DNA of 64,000 nucleotides from Chamaecyparis obtusa (Eukaryota > Streptophyta > Pinopsida > Cupressales > Cupressaceae): contig BSBK01000765.1 in NCBI GenBank assembly GCA_027943335.1, forward strand, positions 317,001-381,000. Reading direction: 5' to 3'. A program made the position numbers and the translations under genes. Of the stretch, positions 45,634-59,815 are shown piece after piece; the first letter of the stretch is position 1, and each line of letters begins with the position of its first letter. The notes beneath the pieces were generated by a model. The model had not been told where the DNA came from. It worked only from the letters and a program-made list of their open reading frames with translations, and did no database searches.

Positions 45634-46596
45634 ATGAATAGTTCTTATCTTGTTTCAAACCAAATGGATAACCAAGAAATGATCCAGCCTAGAATGTTGT
45701 GTTTTATTAGGATGGAGAAAGCTTTAAGTTGCGATCACATTCATGGATCCCCGAATTCTTTCCCTAGTGAGCTCATTGATTTGTTTCCAGTCTTTGATGA
45801 TCAGTCAAATTCAACATTAGAACATGTTCTAGCATTCTTCAGATTTGTTGTAAATTATCAGATTTATGAGGAAGATGTCAGCATGATGTTTTTTGGGAGA
45901 TCCCTCAAAGGGGTCACAGTTGATTGGTATTTAAGTTTACCCCCAAAATGCATCTCCTCATTGATTTATTTCAAATGGTTGTTCTTAAAAGAATTTGTTG
46001 ATGATAGTGAATGGAATAAGTTAGTAAAGGATCATCAGCAAGAAAATAATATAAACAGTATTTTGAGAAATCATATGTTTAATGATGAGAATGTTTCTCA
46101 GAATTATCAAGCCATGATAGGAGAACTTATAGATTATTGTAGTAATCAGAAATCATAATCATTGTATACAAGGTCTTCCACTTATTCAAAGATGTCTGAA
46201 TTTGAAAATGAAAGCTTTTCAAGTGAAGATTTTGATGAAGATATTGAGGATGAATTGCTTCCAGATTTGTGTGAAACAATTCATGAAAATATTCAAGACA
46301 ACATTTCTCACGATTCCAGAATTTACATCACTTGTGATTCTTTACTGAGTAAGGAAATGTGGTCTTCTTATAATGAAAATGATGAGGATTTTGATATGAA
46401 CGATGCGAGTACTTCTACTCATAAAGAGGCAATGCATATAGATGAGTCAAGTTCTCATTCACGCAGTAGTGATGAGATCTTTGATTTGTTGACAACTGAA
46501 TATAATAAGTGTACACATCTATCTAATCAGAAAATGTTAGGCCTTGTTGATTTTTGTTTTGATATTGAAAATGTTCCTAAGGGTTTTAATTATTAG
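45634..46596 (+). pseudogene. gag-like gene of A2, 3' truncated
   Basis: The same start and gag-like domain as the A1 gene: DWYLSLPPKCISS near residue 97, preceded by EEDVSMMFFGRSLKG. One stop (TAA at 46156-46158, GAA in A1) splits 174 codons from the acidic part, which stays in frame from 46162. At 46573-46577 the frame is joined by a deletion to 3' LTR sequence, giving a false end (VPKGFNY). The acidic residues continue to this joint. Confidence 0.7.
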
Positions 46597-49500
46597 TTTA
46601 GCAAGCCTCTTTTGATTGCATTTTGTTCAGTTTTCCTAAATGTGGGAATGCAGTTTTGAAGTTACCTACTTTGAGGTCATGCAACTTGTATCCCATCAGT
46701 GGTCATGAGGAATTGAACATAAATCTATAATATAGACATGGAAATGATTCCCATTAATGAGTTTCAGATCATGACCAATCCAATTGATTACTTTTGTCGA
46801 TCAGTTCCAAGTCTAGTTTATGCATTTTTACTATGTTTCAGTTCAGGATGTTTTGGAAGCACGACTTTGAAGATTAATTCTTCATAGCCAGTTGATCTTT
46901 TGTTGAATGTAATTGTAGCCTTGTTTTGTATGTGTGAGAGAGATCATCTATCGATGGTTTTAGACCATCAAGGTTCCGTTTGACGTGATAGCAAGATCAG
47001 ACAAAAGGTGTTCAATAATGATGAAAAGTATGGATAGAATAACTTTACAAAGTAGCCATTTTTTGAAATTTGTATCTTTTTGATAGATGCTTGTCTCAAG
47101 TTGAGGTCTATTTTATTACATTTCTTGCATATGATTCTTCTTCCAGATTCAGTGGCTCACCCTCAGCTCATCATTTGATATTTTTAATCTATCTCCTTTT
47201 GTGGCAGTTTGCAGTGATTTCGATTTGTGTTTGCTAGCAATTCTGAACAAGCATTTTCGAGTTTTAAAATTTCATGCCCTGTTCATCTTTAGGCAAATCC
47301 TTTTGACAGGATGATTCTCTATAATACAAAGTTTTTACTCGCCAACTTTCAGCTTCCAAGGATTAATTTTTGTCAAAGATTTAATGACGTGACTGAGGGT
47401 GTTTTATTTAGATTTGGCGCCTAGCAAAGTAATAGAAATTGAAGATTTTTTAAGTTTTTGGTTGTCCAAAATGGATCTGGTTGTAGACTCTAGTCATTTT
47501 GGTTGTGTTTGAGGTCCGGGTGTTGGAATTTGAAATTTTTTTAGGCTGGACCCGCTTGGGGTCTAGCCTGCTTCATTGTTAACATGAGTCTCACAAGCTT
47601 CAGAATGTGGTTTCCATAAACGATTGAAAACATTCTCTCGACTTGCATTGGAGATTGGTTTTGACAGTCATTAAAATGTATTAAACACAAAATTATTTTG
47701 TGAGATATCATTTCTAGCAAATGCAGTTAATCATTGTGAGGCCAAATTCAATAATATTATGTAACAATTAGCCTATTTTAATTGAAGGAATTATGGTCAA
47801 ATCTTTAATCGGAGACATTTTACTAGATATAACACAAAGTATGAAAGTTTATTGAAGCAAGTGTCAAAGAAAATGAAGCTGGGAGAACATTATTGTGTTC
47901 TTAATATTCTTTAAATCCTAGACCGGTCTTGTGTCATGTGAACCAAACAACAGATGGTGGAGGGAGTGTTGCATGTTTTTGATCTGCCATGCTGTGAGCA
48001 TCAAGTGTGAGTTATGCATCAAGTGTGAGTTATGCATCAAGGAAAGAGGGCTGCACATGATGGTTGAAGTGGTGTGTTCCATCCTAGAGACCCGTGTGCT
48101 AAGACAATGTTGTGCGTATTCAGAGGGTTGTGCACACCATTTCTCATGGAAAGTATGCAATGCCCATCATATCTACAGGCCTGCATAGTATTTTTGGATG
48201 CACACAAGTACCTAAGCACAAACAAAATCTTGTTTCCAGGCATCTACGTGGGGCTATTTGAAAATGAGGTGCATTGTGTGATTAATCCCACATACACCAA
48301 GAGGGTAATGGAAACAATGGAACGTGTGCAGGCCTCAAGGAGGGCGTGAGGTTCTTGCTCATAGGCTTGAAGAGGTAATGAAAGCATGAGGCACACACAA
48401 GTATGGGATTGTGCATTTGGGGTTTTAATCCCACATTTATCCAACAAAATAACTATGAGGTTTTTAAATACAAGAATGCCCGGGTGTATTGTGAAGTGAA
48501 GAAAAGGAAAGAAAACGTGTGGCCGGGCTAGTGTGCGCTACCTGGGTGTGTACTATGAACAAATTTTTGAAGGTAAAAGTTATATTTCAAAAGAGTTTAG
48601 TCCCACATTCATGATGGGTAAGAAGAAAATGATGTTTAAATAACAAGGTACTCAATACATTAGTGTCTAAAGTGGATGCCCAGTTTGAGGTTCCTTATGT
48701 GAGCACGAAACCCAAGGTGCTCGGTTGGAAAGTGATGTGGATGGTGATGAGGACAACATGCCCCACATGGAAGGTAAGTAAATTTTGACAAAGTGTGTAG
48801 GTGTTCATTGATTGCATTAGAATTCATGCCCGAGATCTAATGGATGTTATTACCCCGCAAAGAGGAAGTTGGTTGGTGAATAATCACTGCGGGGCAGTGA
48901 CATGGTGACATGTGGCACCTGGTGATGTGGCAAGATGGCACAGTCAGGTGCTTGGGTGGACAATACAGGCCAATAAGAATCCAACATGTGGTAGAGGAAT
49001 GTGCACTAGTCTAACTTGGTGATGAGGTGTTGATCGAGACAATTAGATAGTGACACGTGGCACGTATGTCCCACAGTAAATGAAATGTGTGCACAAATGA
49101 ATTAAAACAAATGATATAGTTTGGACTGTATAGTAAATTTGAAAATTTAGAATGACTGTAGGCTGCTTATGGAAATGTTGCCTAAGAACTCATTTTTTAT
49201 CAGAATATATGAGTATAATATATTTTCAGAAATGGGAGAAGACAAGGAATGAAATGGCGGTAGCTAAAATCAGATTTGCTAAAGTTGGTGAGTGTAGTAA
49301 TGGACTTTATATTCCGGGATTAGATTTGGGTAAGGAATATATATTTTACAGAGATATGTTCTGGATTGAAATTGTATCAGATTTGTCTGAGATATTTTTG
49401 ATAGTCTTAGGGTTGACCGTGTTGCCCTAAAAAAGCCCTAAATGGTCCTAAGCTTGTTACAATCCTATATATAGATTTCCAAGACCATTTACAGAGGCTG

Positions 49501-50370
49501 CTAGTTTTTTGGTTCACAAGGTTACATCACGAACCTTTAGTCAAGGAGTAGGACGTGTTTTGTCCATTCTATATCAGAAAAGAGTAGAAAGTTGTAGATC
49601 TTTTGGATATTGTCTTAGTGGCTTTGAATCTTCAAGCAACGTGTACACAGAGGCTTAGATCCTCATTCTTAATTCAAGTTTGCAGTTCTATTTCTCTCCA
49701 TCTGTGTCAAGTTTTATGGGTTTTGAATGTTATGATTCTTTGTATGGAGTTTATCTATGCATGTGTTACCTGTCTTCAGTTCTGGTTTAAATCATATTAA
49801 GTTATGCTCTAGATGAAACACAAATTCATGGGGTTTGCACAGGGATTTCTATAAGCAGTATGGTTTTGGGTATTTTCATTTATGACTTGGATCTTTGATG
49901 AAATCATAGTAATCAATCTTTGTATTATACAATGTACTAGATGATTTGCCTAATGGATAAGGCACTGATCTGAAACAAGTAAACTCTATGCTGATACATG
50001 TCTGGATAGGATGTGTTGTATTCTGCAAAAGTAAAATCAAAATCCTTTCTAACCATTTAGTTTTATATATTTAGGCCTCAATTATTTCATAATAAATGAG
50101 AATCAACAGATGAGTGGTTACCATCTGGTATTTCCTTATCATTATGTCCTTTGTTGAATCCAGTTTGAAAGTTGTAAAAGTGTTATATGATCACTAGATT
50201 CAGTGCACCCGCTTTGGTTTTGTAGAGCTAGAAGTGAAGAGGGCAGTCTTGTCCCTTTAGTTGGTCTAGTTATCTATAGATTTCCTTATATTTGGAACTA
50301 ACCCCTCCTTAAAATTAGTCTTAGGTATATTGGTGTCTCATGGAGTATAAAATCTTTTGTAGAACCAATA
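46578..50370 (+). repeat. 3' LTR of A2 (5'-truncated)
   Basis: It matches 12767-16641. A 123-bp deletion lies at 47580, where ATTGTT occurs at both ends in A1 (13764 and 13887). It carries the doubled 18-bp unit (47998-48033) and ends CCAATA at 50370. Confidence 0.8.
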
Positions 50371-53300
50371 GGCCCATCTCCATCTGTTGTTGTTTTGAGT
50401 TAGGATTTGGTTGGGATGTCCCTCAAAACCCCAAGTTATGCTTTCTTGGGCAATTAGATATTTGATGTGAGGCCTTGGCCTTGTGTTTTGAGTTCTGGGC
50501 AGCCAGTGTTTTTTTATTTTTTATTTTTTATGCTACTATTTGTCTGCTAGTTATGGGTTAATAGTTAACAATATTTTATCTCTTCCAGTGTTTCTTCTTG
50601 TTGGGGTTCTAAACCCCCCTCCAAATCTATTTGTTAAAGGGTTATAGGGCCCCTTTAAAGCCTGGTTTTGCCTTAATCCAAAAACATAGTGTAATTATAA
50701 TTTAAAATATATATTTTCAAAAGTTATCATGTATTCGAAGTAAGATTACACAAAAATTAATTAAATCTAATTTTAATTTTGTTTTAATCTATTTATTAGC
50801 ATGCAATTTTGTTGATGGAATTGATGGATTTGTTGATGCAATTTTGTTGATAGGTTTTTGGGGTAGTTTCTCCTTGTATCCCTATTGTGTGTGACTCTAT
50901 GTTGATATGCTAGAGCCAAAACTTCTCTCTCATTTGGTGGGTGTGGCACTGGATCCTCCATTGCCAGAGGGTCTTCCTATTTTGCCCTGCTCTAGGATTT
51001 TGTTGGGGATTTTGAAGGCATTCAGGAGGACTATTTCCTATAGATATTTTCCTTCCTGAGTGTGGTTTCCATGGGGATAGGATTGTCTATCTTTGTGCAT
51101 TTGTGTGTGGCTTATCTTAATCCCCTTCTTATCGATTGTGGAATACCGATTTGTGGTGCACAAAGGTTTCCCCTCTTGTTCATGCTTCTCCTTTTTGTTC
51201 ATGATGCTTCTCTTCCGTAGTTGGTTTGTTGGCTTGTGCCTTGGTGATTTGTGTCTTGTGGATGGCCCTCTTCATGTTGTCTCTTATATTGGAGTTTATT
51301 TTTGTAGGCTCTTTTTGTGCCTCCCTTCCCTATTTGTGAGGGTTTTGTTCAACTTTTTTATCTGGGATTCTCCTTCAAGATTTTGGGCCTTATGCCACCA
51401 GTGTTGAGGGTCTTGGTGGTTTTATGTCTTTTCTGATGTAGGTATTACATCTAAGAAGACACTCATTTATTTATTTTTATGTTGTGGCTGACATCTCCAT
51501 GTTGTGGTGGAGATCCCTACTGAGGTGGGGTTTCATTCTAACGCTCAATGATAGTTTAAGGTTACTCTCCTTCTTCTCTCTTCTTTTCCTCTTCCTAGAT
51601 TGAGGTGAAAGTTCCTATTGAGATGGAGCCTTGACCTATTGAGGTGGCTTGTTGCTAGATGAAAGATGTGGGAAGGGGCAGTTGGTGGTATTCTCTATCA
51701 ATTGGTTATATGGAGGTTGGATGGAATATGCCTAATTTTTTTGTTCAACTTTTCTTATCTCAGCTTTTCCTATTGGGTTAGTTCCTCACCTTTGCAGGTA
51801 TCAATGAGTATTTTTTAGGAATAACATTATTTTGGTTATGGAGAAACCCAAATAGGTATAAACCCTAGTAGGAATTAGCACCCACTATAAAATGCACTAG
51901 AGTATAATGATCCATGTTAGAAGATCTTAGAACCCTATTAGGAGTTGATATTTACAATGCATGAAGTACAGTGACCTATTCAAAGGTTAGACCAAACTTT
52001 TTAGGAGTCTTTTGTAAATAACCTTGTTAGGGGTGAGAACACACTGGCTAGGAGAACACTTCTCAAATGGTGAAGGCTGCAGTCTTCTGCACAATAGATA
52101 CACACTATATCTAGATCTTGGTGAAGTATGAATTGGACCTATTGTCTTGATCAGTTTCAATGGATAGCATACACTCTCTACTTCTTCACATATAGCTTTA
52201 CTAGCCCAACACTTCGCACTTGGGTGGGAAACTATTCACCTTCATTTTATTTGGGCTTCTCCTTCAAGTTTTTGGGCCTTATGCCACCCGTGTGGAGGGT
52301 CTTGGTGATTTTATGTCTTTTTCGATGTAGGTGTTATACCTAAGAAGACCCTCATTTGTTTGTTCGGTTATTGTGGCTGACAATTCCATGATGTGGTTAA
52401 AATCCCTATTGAGGTGGGGTTTCATTCTAAGGCTCAATGGTAGTTGAAGGTTACTCTTCTTCTTCTCTCTTCATCCCCTCTTCCTATTGAGGTAAAAGTT
52501 CCTATTGAGATGGAGGCTTGACCTATTAAGCTGGCTTTTTGCTAGATGAAAGAGGTGGGAAGGGCTAGTTGGTGGTCTTCTCTACTACTTGGTTGTATGG
52601 AGGATGGCTGGAATATGCTTGAGTTTTTTGTTTGAACTTTCCTTCTCTCATCTTTTACTATTGATTTGGGTTTCTCACCTTTGTAGGTGTAGAAGATTAT
52701 TGTCTCTGGGCTCCATATTTATTAGATGGATTGTTATTTTCCAAGGAACCTTTGTTGTATCTTCTTTCTTTTGGTAGGATTTTTGCTTGGAGGTTTGGGG
52801 AGCCTTCCCGAACCCCACTTCTCTAATGAAGGTTAAGGGAGCCTCTCAACACCCTAATGTCAAGGTATAGATGAAGCTTAATCTATTCATGTATTTAAGC
52901 TTCTTTTTTCTTCTAAATTATGGTTTGGTGCTACAGAAGGTTATGGTTCAGGGAATCCTTCAAATCCCTATGATGGTTCTGGGTCTGAGGTTGAAACCCA
53001 TGTTTTCTTCAGCTGGCTCTTTTTCATGCTTTTCTTTCATGTTTGGTTGGATGCTGACAATTTTCAAGGGCCCATATCTTTTTGTGGTTGTTTTGACTTA
53101 GGATTGGATTGGGATGTCCCTCAAAACCCCAAGTTATCCTTTCTTAGGCAATTGGCTATTTGATGTGACACCTTGGCCTTGTGTTATGCGTTTTGGGTAG
53201 CTAGTATATTTTTAGTTTTTATTTTTCTACTATTGTTTCTCTGCTAGTTATCGGCTACTAGTTAGTAATGTTTTATCTCTTGTAGTGTTTCTTCTTATTG

Positions 53301-54974
53301 GGGTTCTAGACTCGGCCCCTCAAATATATTTGTAAAGGGTTCTGAGGTCTCTTCAAAACATGGTTTTACCTTAATCCCAAAACATAGTGTAATTATAATA
53401 TAAAATATATATTTTCAAAAGTTATCATGTATTGAAAGTAAGATTACAAAAAAATTAATTAAATCTAAATTTAATTTTTTACTATTTTTATTTATCAGTA
53501 GGAAATTTTGTTGATGGGATTGATGGAATTGATGGATTTGTTGATGCAATTTTGTTGACAGCTTTTTGGGGTAGTTTCTCCCTATATCCCTATTGTGTGT
53601 GACTCTATGTTGCTATTCTAGAGAAATAAATTATCTCTCATTGGGTGGGCATGGGATTGGATCCTGCATTGCCAGAGGGTCTTCCTATTTTACCCTTCTT
53701 TGGGATTTTGTTGAGGATTTTTTATGGCAATTTTGAGTGTGTTTAGGAGGACTATTTCCTTTAGATATTCTCTTTCCTAGGTGTGGTTTCTATGAGGCTA
53801 GGATTTTATGGCTTTGTGCATTGGTGTGTGTCTTGTCTTCATCACCTCCCTATCACTTGTGGAATGCTGATTTGTCATGCACATAGGTTTCCCATCTTGT
53901 TCGTGATTCTCCTTTTCATTCATGATGCTTATCTACCTTAGTTGGTTTTTTGGCTTGTGCCTTGGTGATTTGGGTCTTGTAGATGGCCCTCTTCATGTTG
54001 TCTCTTGTATTGGAGTTCATTTTTGTAGGATCTTTTTGTTCCTCCCTTCCCTTCTCCTTCGAGTATTTGGGCCTTATGCCACTAGTGTGTATGGTCTTGG
54101 TGTTTTTATGTCTTTTTTGAAGTAGGTGTTACATCTAAGAAGACACTCATTTTTTTTTTTGCATGTTGTGGCCGACAGCTCCATGTTGTGGTGGAGCTCC
54201 CTATTGGGGTGGGGTTTCATTCTAAGGCTCAATGACAGTTGAAGGTTTCTCTATGTCTTCTCTCTTCTTCCCCTCTTCCTAGATTGAAGTGAAAGTTCCT
54301 ATTGAGATGGAGGCTTGACCTATTGAAGTGGCTTGTTGCTAGATGAAAGATGTGGGAAGGGGTAGTTGGTGGTATTCTCTATTACTTGGTTGTATAGAGG
54401 TTGGCTGGAATATGCCTAAGTTTTTTGTTTAACTTTCCTTATCTCAGCTTTATCTATTGAGTTGGGTTCCTCACCTTTGTAGGTGTCGAGGAGTATTGTT
54501 GCTAGGCTAGGTCTTTATTGGAAGTATTGTTATTTTCAAGGGAACTTTTCTTGTACCTTCTTTCTTTTGGCAGTATTTGTCCTGGTAGTTTGGGTATCAT
54601 TCCAAAACCTTGTTTATATAGTGAAGGTTAAGGGAGCCTTTCAAAACACTAATGTCATGGTGGAGTTGAAGCTTAATCTATTCATGTAATTAAGCTTGTT
54701 TTTTTTTAATTGTGGTTTTTTTTCTACTAGGGGGAATGGTCTTTCCATCATAGAATAAGGTTATGGTTCAAGGAATCCCTTAAATCCTAATAATGGTTTT
54801 AGCTCCCAGGTTAAAACCCAAGTTTTCTTCAGTGAGTTCTTTTTCATGCTTTTGTTTCATGTTTAGGTGGATGCTGACAATTTTCAAGGGCCCATCTCTG
54901 TGTATGGTTGTTTTGAGTTAGGATTGGGTTGGGGTGTCCCTCAAAACCCCAAGTTATCCTTTCTTGGGTGATTA
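50371..54974. repeat. B repeat units (end of unit 1, units 2 and 3), R copy
   Basis: Unit starts are at about 50855 and 53563. Unit 2 holds the foreign block seen in L (51826-52245). Unit 3 breaks off at 54974, where C begins. No coding gene is seen. Confidence 0.7.
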
Positions 54975-57900
54975 GACTACTACATTTTGGGCCAAATTTT
55001 GACAGAAACTTTCGACGAATGATTTCTTTTTATGAATTTGGTGTTTTTTTTTTTGTAATAGGCCCTGATTGTGTCGGTATTCTGATGGGTTCTAAATAGA
55101 CCATCAAAATTCTTACAATTTTGGGGTATAATTGAAAAAAAAAAGTGAAACAGCCAAATAATTTTTATTTCGATTGGATATAGAAAAGGGGTGGGAGAAA
55201 ATGAGCAAAAGCTGAGTGTGAGAAAATGTATATGATTTCTTCATCTTTCAAGCCTCTGGCATCATATTCAACCCCAAATTTCAAATGTGTTGCATTTTAT
55301 TTGATCATGAATGCTCTGTGAAATGACCATATTCTGCTAGTGTCATTCCCTAGCCAGTGCTTTATCTCTATTATTTGATGTTATTGGTGCTTGTGCTCAA
55401 GGATATCGATTCACTATTTTGAAGTGTTTGGATTCATGTTTGTTGAAATTACTGGCACATTTAATGATGCCATGGTATATTGCTAAGATGCTCACTCAAA
55501 TGACCACATTCTACTAGTGTCATGCCCTAGCCCATGCTTTAACTCCATTATTTGATGTTATTAGTTATATTTATTTTTTGAAATGTTGATTGTGGTTATT
55601 GTTGCCATTAGTTTCACTCTTTTGGAGGCCTAGTTACTAGATGAGCTACATTACCATAGTTTGCATTATTAGGTGATCTTGCTTAAAATTTGTGTTCATT
55701 TGCAAAGTACATGAAGGGAAAAGAAATGAATTGCATATAAGATTACATGTGCATATATCAATGTTAAGCATGTTGTACAAAAGGGGAAAGAACTAAAAAT
55801 AACATCTATTTAAGCTCACACATGATGCGAGCATAGCCATTTCCAGAATTACATAAATGAGTGCAAATATACATATATAATGAACATAAATACAGGGGTA
55901 CTAGACATTGCCTAGTAATGGTCTATCTCCACGGTGTTTCCAGTGTGCTCCTGTGATCCTGTACCTGCAGATAAGAGAAGAGAAGTGGGTTAGATCCAAC
56001 AGATCTAAACAATGCCTAGTAGCACAGTACCTATCTAAAAGCATGCATACGTGCACTCATCTGTACACCTCTGACATAGGCTATGCTTAGGGAAAGTGCA
56101 TGAGGAGGCTCTAGAAATAAAAGAAATGCCATTATTTTTTTTACTAATATGTTTGTTCTATGTGCAGATGAATGCCCTTGACCTGTGATGCAGTCGATGC
56201 AAGGAAAACCTCATTTCCTTGGTAGTGGCTGCATCACAAGGCAAGAGCACCCATGATGAATAGGGAAACATTCAGTAATTGAAACACTCAAGAACCATAG
56301 ATCCATATCAAATGAAGCATGTTTGAAGCATTGACAATAGAGCACTGGCACAGGGGCATTGAGTAAGGCCATTCGGTGAGCAATCAACAAATGAACATGA
56401 AATGAACACCATAGCAGCCAGATGGCACAACATCATTTTGAACAAGTAGGGAGGCCAAGTGCATGAGATCCATCAATGAATAGATCCTAGCATGATCATG
56501 CTTAACCATAGCTCATAGTAAATATCAGCAATAGGATTTAGCTCATCAAATATGTGGAATAATAAGTAATCAAGAACCCCGGGATCTAAGCATTGTGCAA
56601 AAAGGGATATGATAGGTTGTGGGAAAATCATCATGCAACAGTCATATACAAGTCATAATGGATGCTGCCATCAAAAGAAGCAAATATAGAGTGTTAATGC
56701 ATGAATCACTAGTGTGTTATAATAATAGTGACCTCCAAGGGGAAACAAATGAATAATGATTCTTTCTCACGGCCCATGGAGAATTAAAAAAAAGCCATAA
56801 CTCATAAGCATGTGCATAAAGATACCCATTCCATAACTCATGGGCTGCAATAGTGACCGTACACAACAACCTTCATGAATAAAATGATGATCTAACAGTA
56901 ATTTCAAGTAGTTAACTTTCAAAACAATGTAAAGAACATGGTGCCCTAATATTTACAAGTGATGAATGTAGAGGATGCCATGCCCTAGCTTGCGGGCCAT
57001 CAAAGTGAAGTAACAAGCATTGAAAAATCATAGAAAAAGGAGAATTCATAGGATATAGCACACGAGCCTCCACAACTAGTTGATAACTGAAAGCATTGAC
57101 AACATGAATGGAAGGAAACTCATAGCTCACAGTTTGATCAAGCACCAAAGGGTGCAAAGGATGTCAATACAGTCACAATGGCAACCCACGAGCTAGAATG
57201 ATACCAATCATCAAACAATGAGCAAGCTTCAAAAGCAATCTACAACAGCAATTGAGGATGTGCCAACAAACAAAAACAGAGTGCATGTGTGCCATGATCA
57301 AAGTGGCATGATATAACAACTAAAGCATGATAACAGTAACATCACGGGATTGTGTTAGTGTAAAAAAAAAATGCCGACAATATGGAGATACAAGGGTGAA
57401 CACATGACACATCTCACTATGCCACTATGAGCTAGGGCACGACATAAGAAATGGACTCAATAGCACCTATGCACATATGGAACAATTTCAACAGTGGCAT
57501 GAAAGTCGAGAGCCACAATCTATAACACTAGATTCAAATTGGTGCCCATTAAACTCGGACCACATGCATTATGGTGGTCATCAAGTAGAGACAATGAAGT
57601 ACCAACGGGGACATGGCATTAAATAGTATAGTGTGCATGTCCTCGAAAGCCAAGGGGATTGCCATAAGTCAAACTATTGAATACCCTAACAGGGAACGAC
57701 ACAATGCCACTGCACCAGTAAACAATGAATCAAATTATACATTGATGCCCTTAGGGCCATACATGGCATGAAGTAGTAAATACAATGCCATCAGAATACC
57801 AAGTAATAAAATAGAGAAGTCAATACAATGCAGACGATTACAATGAAAAAGTGCACAATACCCCTCAAACACATTCAGTGCCCTCGAAATTAAAAGCAAA

Positions 57901-58687
57901 ATACAGAGTAGTGATGCCCTAGTCCTTGCAAGCTATGAATACAAGATACAGCAACCAATGATATCAAATTCAAGGCAATGCCATCACAGTATCCTCATAA
58001 TACAGAGATAGAAGAAAGTATCAGTACAGAGAAAACAATAAACCCAAGTATTGTGCCCTCATTTTTCATGAGGAAGAATGAGCATGAAAAGAGTGTTGAA
58101 AGACAATACTTACCGTGACAATACGAAGCCGTGTATAGATGTTTCTAAGGCCAAGCTTAAGCATCCAGTGTAGAACTGCTAGCAGTATTGGAAACTTACC
58201 AATTCTCGAAGGAGGAGGTTCACAGTGCCAGCGACAGAGGGGTTTTGAATTATGGCTTTTGATATTTTCTTTTTCTCCCCTTTGTTGGGTCGATATTCAT
58301 TAATCTTTATTTTTCTATGTATCTTAAGCTTTGCTGGGAATTTTGACAAGTCATTAGGTTGGGATACAATATGCTAGGGTACATGATGTATGTAGATGGA
58401 TTTATGTTTTCCCCATTTCTTTTGGGTGAGAATATTTCAAATATGTGATAATCCATGTTGTTAGCATAGGTGGATTTGTAAAAATATAGATACTCTTAAA
58501 ATGTGTCTTCCCCTTTTTAATATTGGGTTAAGAACCATTTTTGGAGGCTTATTAAATCCATTTTGTGTCTCAATAGGGGTCAATATTTTAATGTAAAGTC
58601 ATTGCAAAAGTTTTATTGTAAGATATTGACAAGTGGTGTTTTTATAAACCCTTGTCAGAATATCATTTATAGAGGCATGACTTAGTG
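54975..58687. repeat. Repeat block C, R copy (complete)
   Basis: Begins GACTACTACATTTTGGGCC, related to CACTATTACATTTTCGGCC in L. It keeps the right end lost in L: ATATTGACAAG and CTTGTCAGAATATC form an inverted pair near 58625-58665, close to a terminal CTTAGTG (58681-58687). The ATTCTGACAA motif at the left end is the reverse complement of the right-end TTGTCAGAAT. This fits subterminal inverted repeats of a DNA transposon, but the terminal match is poor and no transposase is present. Confidence 0.4.
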
Positions 58688-58697
58688 GGTAGAATAG

Positions 58698-59815
58698 CCT
58701 TCTTTGACTAGCTATTTTTAGGGGGTCCCACTTTCCTTGCTCCCCTAGATTCTTCGAAATCTAGCATCTGGATTTATGGAGCTTTTATAACCCTACATGC
58801 AGTTATTTTCTATCTTTAGGAGGTTGTGGGTCATTATGCAGATTCCTAGGTTTAGTTTTTATACCTCTCACTTATGTGATTGAGGTTAGTTCTTCGTTCT
58901 CTCTTTCTTGGAGATGAATGCTTGTAGCTCAGGAGAAGTAGACTGATGTAATTGGCTCCTTTCATTGAGAATAAAATAGTATTCCTTCTCATCCCTGTTA
59001 TTTTTTGAGTTTTCTTATTTGAATTCATGTCCAAGTTATTATGATTTTTTCATCCTTTACTTTGCACGTTTGTTCAAGTTGAATGTTCAAGAAGGTGTTT
59101 TACAGTTGTTGTTCTAATCTTTGTAAATTTGGTTTTAAGTTGTGGGAGTTTTTCCCTTCTTTTTATGTAAATACCTCTTTATTTCGAGGATTGTGAAGGG
59201 AGATAGGGTCAAGTTGTGATTTACCAGGTTATTTTAAGTGTCATTGTGAGTTTCGATTCAATCTATGGATCTATCAAAGTTTGGTGTATCACCTACTTTA
59301 GTTTCAGTTTCATGTGCTCTCTCTCCCTTTTCCTTCAAAGTTTAGTTCAATTTTAAGTGATTGACGGGGAAGCCAGCCCCTAATCCGGAGGTCTATTCTT
59401 AGATAATTTACCCACAGCCTGAAAATAGTCCCATGTTTCATGGGATTGCTAGGTTCCACACTTAGCCATACTCGGGTGCAATCCCAAGGGACAACAGTTA
59501 TCAAATGGATAGCTCATCAGCTTCTAGCTAGGTGTCATTTGTTTTAATAGCTTAGGGCATCAAATGTATTGTATCATTGATAGTTGAGACTTTGTTAAAA
59601 GGAAATAGGACAAAGAACGATTTTGATTTATTTTCTCTATTTTGATCCCTAAGTGGCTTACAACCCTAGAGAAGTATATGCAGATTTACAGATGTAGTTG
59701 GAGGATACATAGAAGTTGATAATTCACAAGAAATACATGCATCCAATTTGAATACAAATTAATACAAAGAAATAGGGTATTTTTTTAATTTCTTTATTTT
59801 CTCATTGACCATTCC
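58698..59815. repeat. Block D, R copy
   Basis: Non-coding, as in L. It retains the 59 bp between two ATCAAATG words (59500 and 59559). The hairpin of L is damaged here. Confidence 0.5.

Larger units (their letters stand above)
41649..50370 (+). mobile_element. Retrotransposon A, copy A2
   Basis: The same insertion as A1, with GGCCC at 41644-41648 and 50371-50375 and the same B flanks. The 5' LTR is 41649-44852 (shortened by a 1,169-bp deletion), the internal part 44853-46577, and the 3' LTR about 46578-50370 (its first 400 bp are lost). It has no pol. It keeps the intact outer primer site that A1 has lost. Confidence 0.8.
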
